A stretch of DNA of 64,000 nucleotides, from assembly GCA_018398585.1 (NCBI GenBank), contig JAGTTD010000012.1, positions 23,631,036 to 23,695,035 of the forward strand, in the 5' to 3' direction. Under the pieces are notes generated by a model that worked only from the letters and a program-made list of their open reading frames with translations, was not told where the DNA came from and ran no database searches. This document shows positions 21,406-30,922 of this stretch, piece after piece. Made by a program: the position numbers and the translations under genes. The stretch is from Simmondsia chinensis (Eukaryota > Streptophyta > Magnoliopsida > Caryophyllales > Simmondsiaceae). Numbering within the stretch: the stretch's first letter is position 1; every line of letters starts with the position of its first letter.

Positions 21406-21594
21406 TTGCTCTTGATCCTCTGTCCAATCCATATCCCAAACAAATTTATATAATGTGTATATATGAGTGCATAGAACCCTAATATTTAAACAGGGGCCAA
21501 AATTCAACATAATGCATCAAACTCAATTTTATTTTTCACCCAAAACGATTTATAATTTGTGGACTGTACTACAGTACATATTTTGTATCCCACA
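21406..21594 (-). repeat. 5' LTR of the minus-strand copia element, right end
   Basis: Matches about 6090-6246 of the 3' LTR (CATATCCCAAAC ... GTACATATTTTGTATCCCACA) and ends at the TGTGGG terminus at 21594. Confidence 0.75.
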
Positions 21595-21667
21595 TTTCAC
21601 AATAATAAGTAAGCTAAAAACATAAAAAATGTTTATTAGCTAAAAATTTATTTTACTAACATTTAAG

Positions 21668-21773
21668 ATATAAAGTGTAAGAAACAAATTTAACTGTTCA
21701 TGCAATGTAATCAATTACAATATTAAAGTGTAAGAAAGAAATTTAATTGTTCACGCAACGTAATCAATCGCTT
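21668..21773. repeat. 53 bp direct tandem repeat, two copies
   Basis: AAAGTGTAAGAAACAAATTT and AAAGTGTAAGAAAGAAATTT each begin a similar unit of about 53 bp. Function unknown. Confidence 0.75.
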
Positions 21774-21839
21774 CTAAAATACGAGGAGCAAATGGGAGTA
21801 ACAACCACAACAAAAAATAATGTTTTATATGAGAAACAA

Positions 21840-22085
21840 GATAGTGTTTATATAAGTCGGTTTTGAAAAAAATGTTGAAAACTAAAAAAAACCCAAAAAA
21901 AATAATTATTTTGATGGGGTCCACATGTGCAAGGCGTTTGGCATGGCAAGGTAGTTGTAAAACGCGTTCCCGAAACACGGTGGACCTTCAAGTAAACCGC
22001 CTTCTAAGTGTGAACCGCGTCAAGTAGACACGGTTATTTTGAAGGTAAACTGTGTCTCCGTATACTGATAAAACCGAGTCAGGAA
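21840..22085 (+). repeat. Left terminal inverted repeat of the MULE
   Basis: Matches the reverse complement of about 36730-36975. It includes GTGCAAGGCGTTTGGCATGG and AAAACGCGTTCCCGAAACAC and inner repeats of the type GGTAAAC(C/T)GTGTCTCCG. Confidence 0.7.
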
Positions 22086-22528
22086 GGTGTGGTTAAATTA
22101 GATATAAACCACGTCTCCGGGACCCTGTTTCTTGCTTATATAAAACCCCCACTCTTCACTTTGCAACGCTTACTTCTCAAGAAACCCTTGACTCCCATGC
22201 CGCTAGTGTCACCGCCCCAGCTCATGTCGCTGCCACCACTCACACGCATGCTGTCAACTCCGGTTACATTGTCCGCCGCTGCCATTTGGCCTCCTCACAC
22301 ACCGATGGTCCAGTTAGGTCACCATTGTCAGAGTTATTCGACCACCACCGCATTTCTTCACCGGAGTTCAAAACTATGGAAATTTTAAGTCTTTTTTTTT
22401 TTTTTTTTTTTTTTTTCTAAATATTGTTTTCTCTACTTCTAAAAATACTTATATTATAATGGTATTCATTTAGTTTTCTAGGTTTATTTTAATTTTTTAG
22501 TTAGTATTTGTGTTGATAATGTTTTACA
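22086..22528 (+). other. MULE 5' leader with TATA box and GC-richer insert
   Basis: TTATATAAAACCCCC at about 22137-22151 is a good TATA box facing the transposase. Downstream, 22160-22380 is clearly richer in C and G and contains an open frame of about 70 codons (… CHLASSHTDGPVRSPLSELF), which I cannot assign. It may be untranslated leader or a captured host fragment. A T-run at 22386-22419 follows. Confidence 0.45.
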
Positions 22529-22583
22529 TAGTTGAAGGTTTTTTTTTTCTTTTTTGAACATAAAGATGCCCGAGGGCTAGGAA

Positions 22584-24136
22584 TTAATGCATTACCATAC
22601 AATCAACGTTAACAAGAGATGCAATAGTTGGAGGGCACACCTGCCACCAATAATGAGAATACCTACCACCTAAATGACAAGAACTAATAAAGTGGGTCAC
22701 CCTATTACATGACCTAGGAGCCCAACGAAAAAGGAAATTACTAAAACAACTAGACGAAGATAACAACCTAATATCTGCTATAATAGCACTACATTCCCAC
22801 ATAGGGGATACATCAAAGGAAATAAAATCAATAGCATATTTACAATCTGATTCAACAATGACATCTTTCCAACCATTGGACGTGGCTAGAAAAACAGCAG
22901 CCCGGATAGCAAGAGTTTCGGCTACAAACGGGTAGTTAGCAGAAATGGACCCGCACCAATCTCCAACAATGTTGCTGTGGCAGTTACGAGCCACAATAGC
23001 TGAAGCAGACCCCTTCCCTTGAGAAAATGCAGCATTGGAATTAATTTTGATCAAGTCAAAGGGAGGTGGGGTCCAGGCTGCAGGCTCGGGTGGCAGCACC
23101 GATGAAGAAAGATGGTCCACGCGGCCCGTATCTGCTGCAGTAAACTCAGAAACGAGAGCCTCCGCTGCAGCGACGACCGAAGAAGGGGGATGAGAAGTCT
23201 TCCTAAAAACAAGATCGCACCTACTTTTCCAAATTTCCCACCATAAAATCATGATCCTGAAAATGTCATCAAATGAGAATTCCTTATTAGAACAAATGAA
23301 GTCTCACCAAAGGTGAAAGCAATTAAATCCTTCCACATGTGGTTTAAAACCCAATGGAGAAGCGAGACAGATTGCCTGAGCCCATGGACAAAGGAAGAAG
23401 AGGTGTTCAACTATTTTGGAAATACCATCACATTTAGGGCAGATAGGATTGGACTTGAGTTTTCTCTTCCACAAATTTTTGGACGTAGCTAAAGCATTCA
23501 TAAGAGCTCTCCAAAAGAAGTGTTTGATTTTAGGAGGGGCTTTGGTAGCCCAAAGAGTTCGAAAGCCTTTTACAGAGCAATATGGGAGCTAGAGGAGGCT
23601 CTAGATTGGCGTTAGAGGAAATCCAGAGACTGTATCTAGACTTAACCGAAAAATCACTCTGTTTGGAGAAATGCCAAACCAACTCATCACCCCGGTAGGG
23701 GTTACCAACCGGGATACCCGAGATGGCTTTTGCATCATCAGGCGAGAACAACCAAGAGATAAATGAAGAGTTCCATCTTCTTGCACCGGAGATAATAAGA
23801 TCCGACACTTGGGACACCACCGGCAGTGGCCCCTCGGCCGCAGGGCCAACCGAGAAAGAGGGGGCGCCCGGGACCCCTTTATCCTTCCAAATATTGATAC
23901 ATTTTCCACTATTGACATTCCAATGAAGGCCCTTGAGGATAAAGTCACGACCCTCAATGAAACTCCTCCAACCCTAAGAAGGGTTATGACCAATACGTAC
24001 ATTAAGGACCGAACACTCGCTAAAATAAACACCCTTAAGAATTTTGGCCCAAAAGGCATTCGGATTTTGGATAGCTCTCCAAAACTGCTTTGCAATGAGG
24101 GAAATGTTGATAGCACAAGATCCCGAAAACCAAGCT
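22584..24136 (-). pseudogene. LINE reverse transcriptase C-terminal region, zinc-binding segment and RNase H
   Basis: Read on the minus strand from 24136: NISLIAKQFWRAIQNPNAFW, the usual stretch after the RT palm, in 24116-23974; the SGARRWNSSFI ... FSVKSRYSLW connection (23820-23530); a zinc-binding segment CPKCDGISKIVEHLFFLCPW (23501-23304); and an RNase H domain (23252-22584) with INSNAAF, AETLAIRAAV and VESDCKYAIDFI. The first catalytic Asp (normally in a VDGA-like motif) is Asn here. The RNase H part is open for 222 codons. Frameshifts separate the other pieces. Copies of this family also occur at 19820-20750. Confidence 0.82.
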
Positions 24137-24905
24137 TGATGCGCCTCAGATTTACACATCTTTTGATTGTTATTTTAATTATTTTATACCTATTTAATTA
24201 TAGTTCTACACTCATTTTGGCAATTTTTATGTTTAACAGGTTTAAAATTAAAGTTCCGGGAATTGTCAAATTTTGGTGCAAATAAGTCAAATTCGATGCG
24301 TAAACAATTAAATCAAGTCAATCGAGATTTTGGATAAGAACGTAAAAGCTCAACCCGCACCGCTACAGTACCCAAGCGGCACTGTTCATCATTCCCTACC
24401 TCCAGCCCAAGCTCACCCGTGACCAGACCAGACCCAGCATCTAACCCCGGCCGAACACTGACACCACACCTGCGTCTTCACCGGGCCTCGACTCACCTCC
24501 GACACTAGCAAGTTCGGCCCAGCCTGCGTCCTGTACAGTACCCGACACCAGTCCAGCCCACCACCAGCCCAACACACGCAGCAACACGGTCCAGCTCCTC
24601 ACGTAGGGTTTCGTCATTGATTATAAAGAGAGGAAAAGGGCGAACGTTTGGGGGTCTCTGGTTCGGGAGTTCACCGCCCCTGCTTTTCTCTTTCCCTCAG
24701 CTTTCTCTCTCTCTCTTTCAGATTTTTTTTATTTTTCTTTCTTTTTCGTTAAATTGGAACGAAAGTGAAGTTAGCGTGAAGACCGACATGAGTTCGTTCA
24801 TCTCCTCCTTCACCGGATCATCCTTGATGGAGAGCTTGCTCTCTGAGGTTGGATGAAATCTTAGCCTTTACTTTTGTTTACTTTTAATTCGGATTAACTT
24901 GATTG

Positions 24906-25543
24906 TGTTAGGTTATGTCTCAAATTACTTGTTTTATTTTTATGGGGTTGTCGTAGGGTCACCAATCGATCGGGAGGGAATCCGATCGATTGGGTGATTT
25001 AAGGAAAGATTCAGGATTTTGGCCGTGAAGGGGTCGATTGATCGGCATTGGCATCGATCGGGAGTCGTTTTCCGCAGGCCCTAATTGTCTTCCATAAATA
25101 AGGGCTTAGAGTTTCAGCTTTTGGTGAGTGTTTACTCCAATTCAGATCCAATCAAAGTGTGAGGTGCCGCCATTGAGAAAAAAGAGGTGACTTCGTAATT
25201 CCTTCAAGATTTTGAGTGCTACGAGAGCTCAGAGGGAGTGATTGTAATTCTTCCATATATCTCATTCTGGGAAGTGTCATTGTAATTCTTCCGTTCAGTT
25301 AATAAAAAATCTCTATCTCTGCCTATGGTTTTCTTCCGTCTTGATTGTAGAGGGGTTTCCATGTAAATATTGTGTGTTCTTATTTTTTTTTCTTTCTTTC
25401 TCCATATTTATTTACTTCTCGTTTTGCGGGAGTCATATTATTTGAATCGAATCAAGTTATCAGGGTCCACGCTTCCGCATTAAGTTTTTCCTAACAAATT
25501 GGTATCATAGTATATCAGATTTGTTTAAGATTTTCCCTTCACA
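24906..25543 (+). repeat. 5' LTR of the deleted copia element
   Basis: Begins TGTTAGGTTATGTCTC and ends CCCTTCACA. It has several CGATCGAT-type palindromes (24966-24993 and 25028-25070) and a TATA-like CATAAATAAGGGC near 25093. A second, weaker primer-site-like sequence, TGGTATCATAG (25500-25510), lies inside the LTR end. Confidence 0.88.
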
Positions 25544-25546
25544 AAT

Positions 25547-25559
25547 TGGTATCAGAGCC
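25547..25559 (+). promoter_or_regulatory. Primer-binding site (initiator-Met tRNA)
   Basis: TGGTATCAGAGCC, a perfect match to the plant copia consensus, three bases after the 5' LTR. Confidence 0.9.
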
Positions 25560-25581
25560 CTGTTTATTTCGATTTGATAAT

Positions 25582-27264
25582 ATGACGTCCGTAATTAGAT
25601 CTGAAATTGAGAAGTTTGGTGGTCAAGGGAGCTTCAGTTTATGGCAGGTTCGTGTTAAGGGCCTCGTGACTCAGAATGGCTGGAAGAAAGCTTTAGATGG
25701 GAAAGAGAAGAAATCAGAGAATCTTACAGAAGCACAATGGGAGAAGTTGGATGAGAAGGCGCTCACAGCAATTCAAATGTGTCTTACTGATGACGTTTTG
25801 ACAGAAGTTCTGGAAGTGAAGACCGCTAGGGAGTTGTGGGAGAATTTGTAGGATATGTTCTGTTTCAAGTCTGTCTCCAACAAACTCGCAGTTAAGCGCC
25901 AGTTATTCACCTTTCGTATGCCAGAAGGTACGTCACTTAAGAACCACGTCAGTGAATTTAATTCAATTATTCAAGATTTGAAAGAATTGGATGATGTTCC
26001 TAAGGATGAAGATCAGACAATGTTATTGTTATGTTCTCTCTCTACTTCATATAAAGGTTTTGTTGAAAGTATGATTTATGGTGGTAGACAAACAATATCT
26101 GTTGATGAAGTTAAGAGAAACCTATTGAGTAAAGAACGAGTAGATAAAGAATTTTCTGATTCTGTGTATAACTCAGGCAGTGGTTTATTTGTGAGGGGAA
26201 GAACCGAGTATGATGATAGTGGAAACAAGTCTAAGTCTAGGTATCAAGACCTAACCTGTAACTACTGTCATAAAAAAGGGCACATTAAGAAAGACTGTTA
26301 CAAGCTTAAGAGAAAATTAGAAGCAGATAACAGGTCTGACCAGAGATCCATAGCAGCTAGTGTTGTGAATGGTGAGAATGAAGATTTTCTATTATCTGTG
26401 TCTGAACCTCAGTTCAATTTGAAAGATAGTTGGATTTTGGATTCGGGTTGCTCCTATCATGTCTGTCCCAACCGGGATTGGTTTTCCACGTATGAGTCTA
26501 TTCAAGGTGGAGTTTCTTTGATGGGTAATGATAATCCATGCAAAGTTCTGGGTATAGGAACAATTCGCTTTAGGATGTTCGATGGCACTATCAGGGTTTT
26601 GGGCGATGTTCCTCATGTTCCTGATTTGAAGAAGAATCTCATCTCTTTAGGTACTCTTGAGTCTAAAGGGTATAGGTACACAGCTGAAGGTGGAGTTTTG
26701 AAGGTTGTTAAGGGTGCATTGACAATTATGAAGGGCAGAAGGTTAGGTACATTGTATGAGCTTGTCGGTTCCATAGTTGTTAGATCTGTTGCAGTATCTT
26801 CATCATCCTTGTTGTTGACAGAACCAGAAATCACAAATTTAGGACGTTTGACATTGGATCATTCAGGTGATAGGGGTCTGTCTGAGCGCAGTGTGAGGGG
26901 CTCTTTGTGTGGTCAGTCTACAGGACTGGTGGTATGTGAACAAGGGCTTTATGGGAAGCAGAAAGGTTTTCGCTTCAAACAATTCCTGACGAGTAGACGT
27001 GTCACGTTTGGTGAGTCTTCGTTATTGTCTCCACAGAAGATGTCATCAGTTGTTTATGATTTAGGTCAGGTGAGTAAGCCAGAGGGAGTTCAGTTTAGTA
27101 ACACAGTTCAGCAGCAGGCGGCTGTTTCAAATAATGTGTCAAGAGCCAATTCAGAGAAGAAGAAGATTGGCATTGCTGATAATCTCTCAGATATGTTCAC
27201 TCAGTTTCTACCTAGCAGGAAGTTCAAGCTTCGCTCGGTTAGGTTTCGTACTTCGTTATGTTAA
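25582..27264 (+). pseudogene. Copia Gag-protease fused to the RNase H tail
   Basis: ATG at 25582 opens MTSVIRSEIEKFGGQGSFS, a typical copia Gag start. One frame of about 560 codons runs to the stop at 27262, interrupted only by a TAG at 25849. In order: capsid domain; zinc knuckle CNYCHKKGHIKKDCY (about 26252-26302); protease DSWILDSGCSYHVCPN (about 26426); ISLGTLESKGYRY; a short integrase-derived stretch GLSERSVRGSLCG and VCEQGLYGKQKGFRFK; the linker RVTFGESSLLSPQ; and DNLSDMFTQFLPSRKFK, the copia RNase H C-terminus. Integrase catalytic core and all of RT are deleted without loss of frame. It could encode particle protein plus protease if the TAG were read through or absent in sister copies. 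Confidence 0.88.
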
Positions 27265-27339
27265 CCCCGTGTGTGGGGGTTTAGTGGAGAAGGTGGAGGA
27301 AATTCTTTTTTGTTTATAATTTGAGCCAAGGAGGATATT

Positions 27340-27984
27340 TGTTAGGTTATATCTCAAATTACTTGTTTTATTTTTATAGGGTTGCCGTAGGGTCACCGAT
27401 CGATCGGGAGGGAATCCGATCGATCGGGTGATTTAAGGAAAGATTCGGGATTTTGGCCGTGAAGGGGTCGATCGATTGGCATTGGCCGATCGATGCGATC
27501 GATCGGGAGTCGTTTTCCGCAGGCTCTAATTGTCTTCTATAAATAAGGGCTTAGGGTTTCGGCTTTTGTTGAGTGTTGACTCCAATTCAGATCCAATCAA
27601 AGTGTGAGGCGCCGCCATTGAGAAAAAAGAGGTGATTTCGTAATTCCTTCAAGATTTTGAGTGCTACGAGAGTTCAGAGAGAGTGATTGTAATTCTTCCA
27701 TATATCTCGTTCTGGGAAGTGTCGTTGTAATTCTTCCGTTCAGTTAATAAAGAATCTCCATCTCCGCCAGTGGTTTTCTCTCCTCTCGATTGTAGAGGGG
27801 TTTCCACGTAAATATTGTGTATTCTTGTTTTGTTTTTTCTTTCTCCATATTTGTTTACTTCTCGTTTTGCATGAGTCATATTATTTGAATCGAATCAAGT
27901 TATTAGGGTCCATGCTTCCGCATTAAGTTTTTCCTAACAAATTGGTATCATAGTATATCATATTTGTTTAAGTTTTTCTCCACA
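27340..27984 (+). repeat. 3' LTR of the deleted copia element
   Basis: Direct repeat of 24906-25543 with scattered substitutions, by eye roughly 5%. Ends TTTTTCTCCACA directly before GATTG. Confidence 0.9.
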
Positions 27985-28652
27985 GATTGTTTACATAAAT
28001 TACTTAGTTGAGATAAATACTTTGAAGTATTATATTTTTATTGTTCATTCAATTGATATGATTATTGAGTTTGTAACCTTTAATTGTTGATATTGATATT
28101 TATAAATTAATTCTTTGTGCTTGTAGCCTTAGGATTAATTAATCAAGCAATAGTATTAACCGAAATGTTAATTAAAGCCTATCTTCCCTATGCTTTATTT
28201 AGATAGGGTCAATACGTAATAATTAACAATACGTTAGGTAGAGCCTATTTTCCTTATACTTTAGTTAGATAGGATCAATACGTAATACTAACAACATTAT
28301 CTTAGTAGATTGAAGCTTGTAGCCTAAACCTCTACCCGTGTGGCAATCAATAATCCCAATTTAAGAGTTAACGCAAAAATAATTGAGTAATGATAGATTC
28401 AAAACCCTAGGTTCCAATTTAATACACCTTTCAGGGTAAAAGTAGATTGCCTTAGTGTAATTTTGTTTCTTTAGATTAATTGACACAAAAATCTCTCCGT
28501 TTTATTTAAATCAATTTAAGTCATAGAATAATTTTACATACTCTTAGTCCCTGTGGTTTGACACCCTCTCGCCCTACACTTCAATTTAGGTGTGTTTAAT
28601 AGATAGGGTTTTATATTAAATTTTAATAGACGTAGAAAAACACATCAAAGCT

Positions 28653-30839
28653 CCCCTGACTCTTTTGGTTTAGTAAGACAATCCCACCCCTTCCAATGAA
28701 TACCGTTATCCTCCACAGAACCTCCCTTCCACCAAAAATGAGCAATAACACTGTTAAGCTTTTTAGTGAAAGTGACCGGCAACCTAAAGCAAGACATGAC
28801 AAGGGTGGGGGTTACTGACACAACAGACTTGAGAAGAACCTTCCTTCTGACATGGGATAGGAGTTTGAATTTCCAACCTTGCATTTTCCCCCGAATCTTA
28901 TCATAAAGGAACGAAAGGGAAATTGTTTTAGATCTCCCGTGTAGGATTTGAGACCCAAGGTGCCTATCTTTCTTGTTTAACAAACCTACCCCCAAAATAT
29001 CAAGACATTCCTCCCTTTCCCGCGGCTGTGTATTGGAAGAAAAAAAAGGCTTGAGTTTTTGGAGGTTGACTTCTTGACCTAAGGGACTACAAAACATGTT
29101 AAGGATGGTTTTGACATTTTGATAAATATGGTGAGAAGCTTGAAAGAACAAGAGCCAATCATCGACGAAAACAAGGTGAGACAACAAAGGACATGACGTT
29201 TCGATAAAAAAAACTATTCCACTCCCCCATTCTTTCCACCTCTTGGGTAAGGGTCGAAAGGGAGTCCATAACAAAAATTAAATAAATAAATAAAAGAAAG
29301 GGGGAGAGGGAACTGTCTTGTCTCAGACCCCTCAAAATTCCAAACAATCTAGTCTTTCCCCATTAACAACGGGGCTAACTCTAACGGTAGAGACACATTC
29401 CATAATCCAACCAACAAAGGTATTGTTGAAACCCCTTTTTTAAAATTTTTTTTTCGAGAAAACTCCATTCAACTTGGTCATACGCTTTCGCAAGATCGAT
29501 TTTGAGGGCAACAAAATGTTTGCCACCCTTTCTTTTATTTTTAAGGGCATGGAAAGCCTCATGAGCCACAATAATGTTATCTTGGGTTTGTCTCCTTTAA
29601 CAAAGGCGGATTGATGAGGGGAGTTAAGAAAATCCATTAAAGGTTTTAAATGGTTTGTAATGATTTTTGAAATGATTTTGTAAGAGAAATTGCAAAGACT
29701 AATTGGGAAGAAATGGTTAATCAAAGTTGGTTTTTCCATCTTTGGAATCAAAATGATGTTTGTGTTATTTATCTTTGAAGATAATTTTCCATTTTCGAAT
29801 AAACTTTCAACCGCCTGACAAACATCATTAGAAATAATATCCCAAAACGTGGTGTAGAAAATACCTAGGAAATCAGCAGGGCCCGGAGCTTTAAAGCCTC
29901 CAAGTTGTTTTACCGCGTTTTAAATTTCGATATGAGTCATTGTTTTTGTAAGTTCCTTATTCATGAGGTCACTAACCTTGCAAGTAATGATGTCAGCAAC
30001 TCCATCCTACTGTCGGGCACCCTTGGACTCATATTGGGTTCGAAAATGCGAAGTAATCCTATTCTTGATACGGTCCAGATTGTCAATCCATTCGTCATTA
30101 CCATCTTTGATTCTTTTTATCTCGTTGTAATGGTTTCTCTGTATGGTTGTGGCGTGAAAAAAATTGGAATTTTTTTCCCTGTAAGAGAGCCAATTTATGT
30201 GTGAACGTTGATGCTAGAATTTTTTCTCTGCCTCCCATGAATTCTTGAGTTCTTGATTGATCTCAAATTCTTCCTCTTTTTACAGTTGGGACGTGGCTCT
30301 ACTTTGTAATTCTGTGAGACGATGAAAGATGAAATCAAACCTAGTTTTGCGGGTTTTCCTCCTAGCAATGCTCTAATCTTTTAGCCCTTGACGGTACCGG
30401 TGAATCTTTTTTGAGAACGGTTACATTCTTAACCCTATTCCATCAAAATTCCAACCTTCTCTGACCTTATCCCGGCAACCTTCCTCAAGTAGCCATTTGA
30501 TTTCAAATTTAAAATCCCGATAACGTTTCGATTTTTCTCCCTCTAAAAGCAAATGAAAAGGTGAGTGGTGCGACCCAACTACGGGAAGAAGACTTGCTGA
30601 GGCATGAGGGAAAAGCTGCTACCATGCCATATTAACCGCAGCTTTTGTCAATGTTTCCCGTGGTGTTTTTGTTCAAATCTTACTTGTTCGACAAAGAAAA
30701 CCTGCATCAGTTAGTCGGGAACTCAAACAGCCCTGCTCCTTCATAAAAATCTAGCACCCATGACAATTGGTACGTAGAAACCGAGTTGCCATAGAGTTTG
30801 TCATGAGAGAAGGTAATCGAATTGAAGTCCCCTAAAACT
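28653..30839 (-). pseudogene. LINE endonuclease end and reverse transcriptase
   Basis: Minus-strand reading from 30839: an endonuclease fragment with GDFNS (30832-30818), then L1-type reverse transcriptase blocks: KAPGPADFLG (near 29880); IPKMEKPTLINHF and the ISLCNFSYKIISKI stretch (29751-29650); HQSAFVKG; LKIDLAKAYDQVEWSFLE (29569-29381); LRQDSSLSPFLLFIYLIF (29347-29260); and the catalytic motif FVDDWLLFF (usually FADD) within 29274-28645. Several frameshifts break it. The left end LTKPKESGEL is where the solo LTR cut the gene. Confidence 0.85.
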
Positions 30840-30922
30840 TAGTTGAAGGTTATTTAAATGTTATTTGTTCCGCCTATATTAAACTTTGCCAAATTGTTAT
30901 TTTGTTCAGAATATGATTTTTT

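Larger units (their letters stand above)
5608..21594 (-). mobile_element. Degraded Ty1/copia retrotransposon carrying three insertions
   Basis: A minus-strand copia element. Its 3' LTR is 5608-6246. Its 5' LTR starts at 21594 and runs down to 12634, interrupted by the plus-strand copia element and a 2.3 kb composite insertion. On the minus strand the domains come in copia order: gag, protease, integrase, reverse transcriptase, RNase H. The flanking 5 bp are TTTTA (5603-5607) and TTTCA (21595-21599), a target-site duplication with one mismatch. Many frameshifts and stops show that it is old and inactive. The reverse transcriptase region is split by the small LTR element at 7744-10118. Confidence 0.85.
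24906..27984 (+). mobile_element. Internally deleted Ty1/copia retrotransposon
   Basis: LTRs 24906-25543 and 27340-27984 with the perfect target-site duplication GATTG (24901-24905 and 27985-27989). Primer-binding site TGGTATCAGAGCC at 25547-25559; polypurine tract CCAAGGAGGATAT at 27327-27339. The 1.8 kb interior keeps gag and protease, then jumps through short remnants of integrase and the integrase-RT linker to the last residues of RNase H. The RT is gone, so movement would require an autonomous relative. Confidence 0.92.
24137..28647 (+). mobile_element. Solo LTR, split by a copia element
   Basis: Begins TGATGCGCC and ends AACACATCA, with short inverted ends TGATG/CATCA and a perfect 5 bp duplication AAGCT. 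After removing the copia element (24906-27984 plus one GATTG) about 1.4 kb remains, with no primer site, polypurine tract or coding region, as expected for a solo LTR left after recombination. It has a GC-rich promoter-like stretch (CGCTACAGTACCCAAGCGGC near 24361), a TATA box (GATTATAAAGAG at 24618) and pyrimidine-rich sequence downstream. The orientation is inferred from this TATA box. Length and composition suggest a Ty3/gypsy (Tat-like) origin, which is uncertain. Confidence 0.75.
24132..28652. repeat. AAGCT target-site duplication around the solo LTR
   Basis: AAGCT at 24132-24136 and again at 28648-28652 flank a TG...CA-bounded element. Confidence 0.85.
22541..30839 (-). mobile_element. 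L1-type LINE, 5'-truncated, split by a solo LTR
   Basis: Minus-strand LINE with the 12 bp target-site duplication TAGTTGAAGGTT at 22529-22540 and 30840-30851 and an A-rich 3' tail (complement of 22541-22556). It preserves the end of the endonuclease domain, the reverse transcriptase, the zinc-binding tail and RNase H. ORF1 and the first part of the endonuclease are missing, as in typical 5' truncation. A solo LTR (24137-28647, itself invaded by a copia element) divides it between LTKPKESGEL and the conserved GLGFRDL-like stretch; AAGCT is duplicated on both sides of that insertion. Without the insertion the LINE is about 3.8 kb. Confidence 0.88.

Noticed and set aside
24617..24856. 79-codon plus-strand frame downstream of a TATA box
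   Set aside because: It lies within the solo LTR downstream of its TATA box. Composition is pyrimidine-driven and there is no family resemblance.
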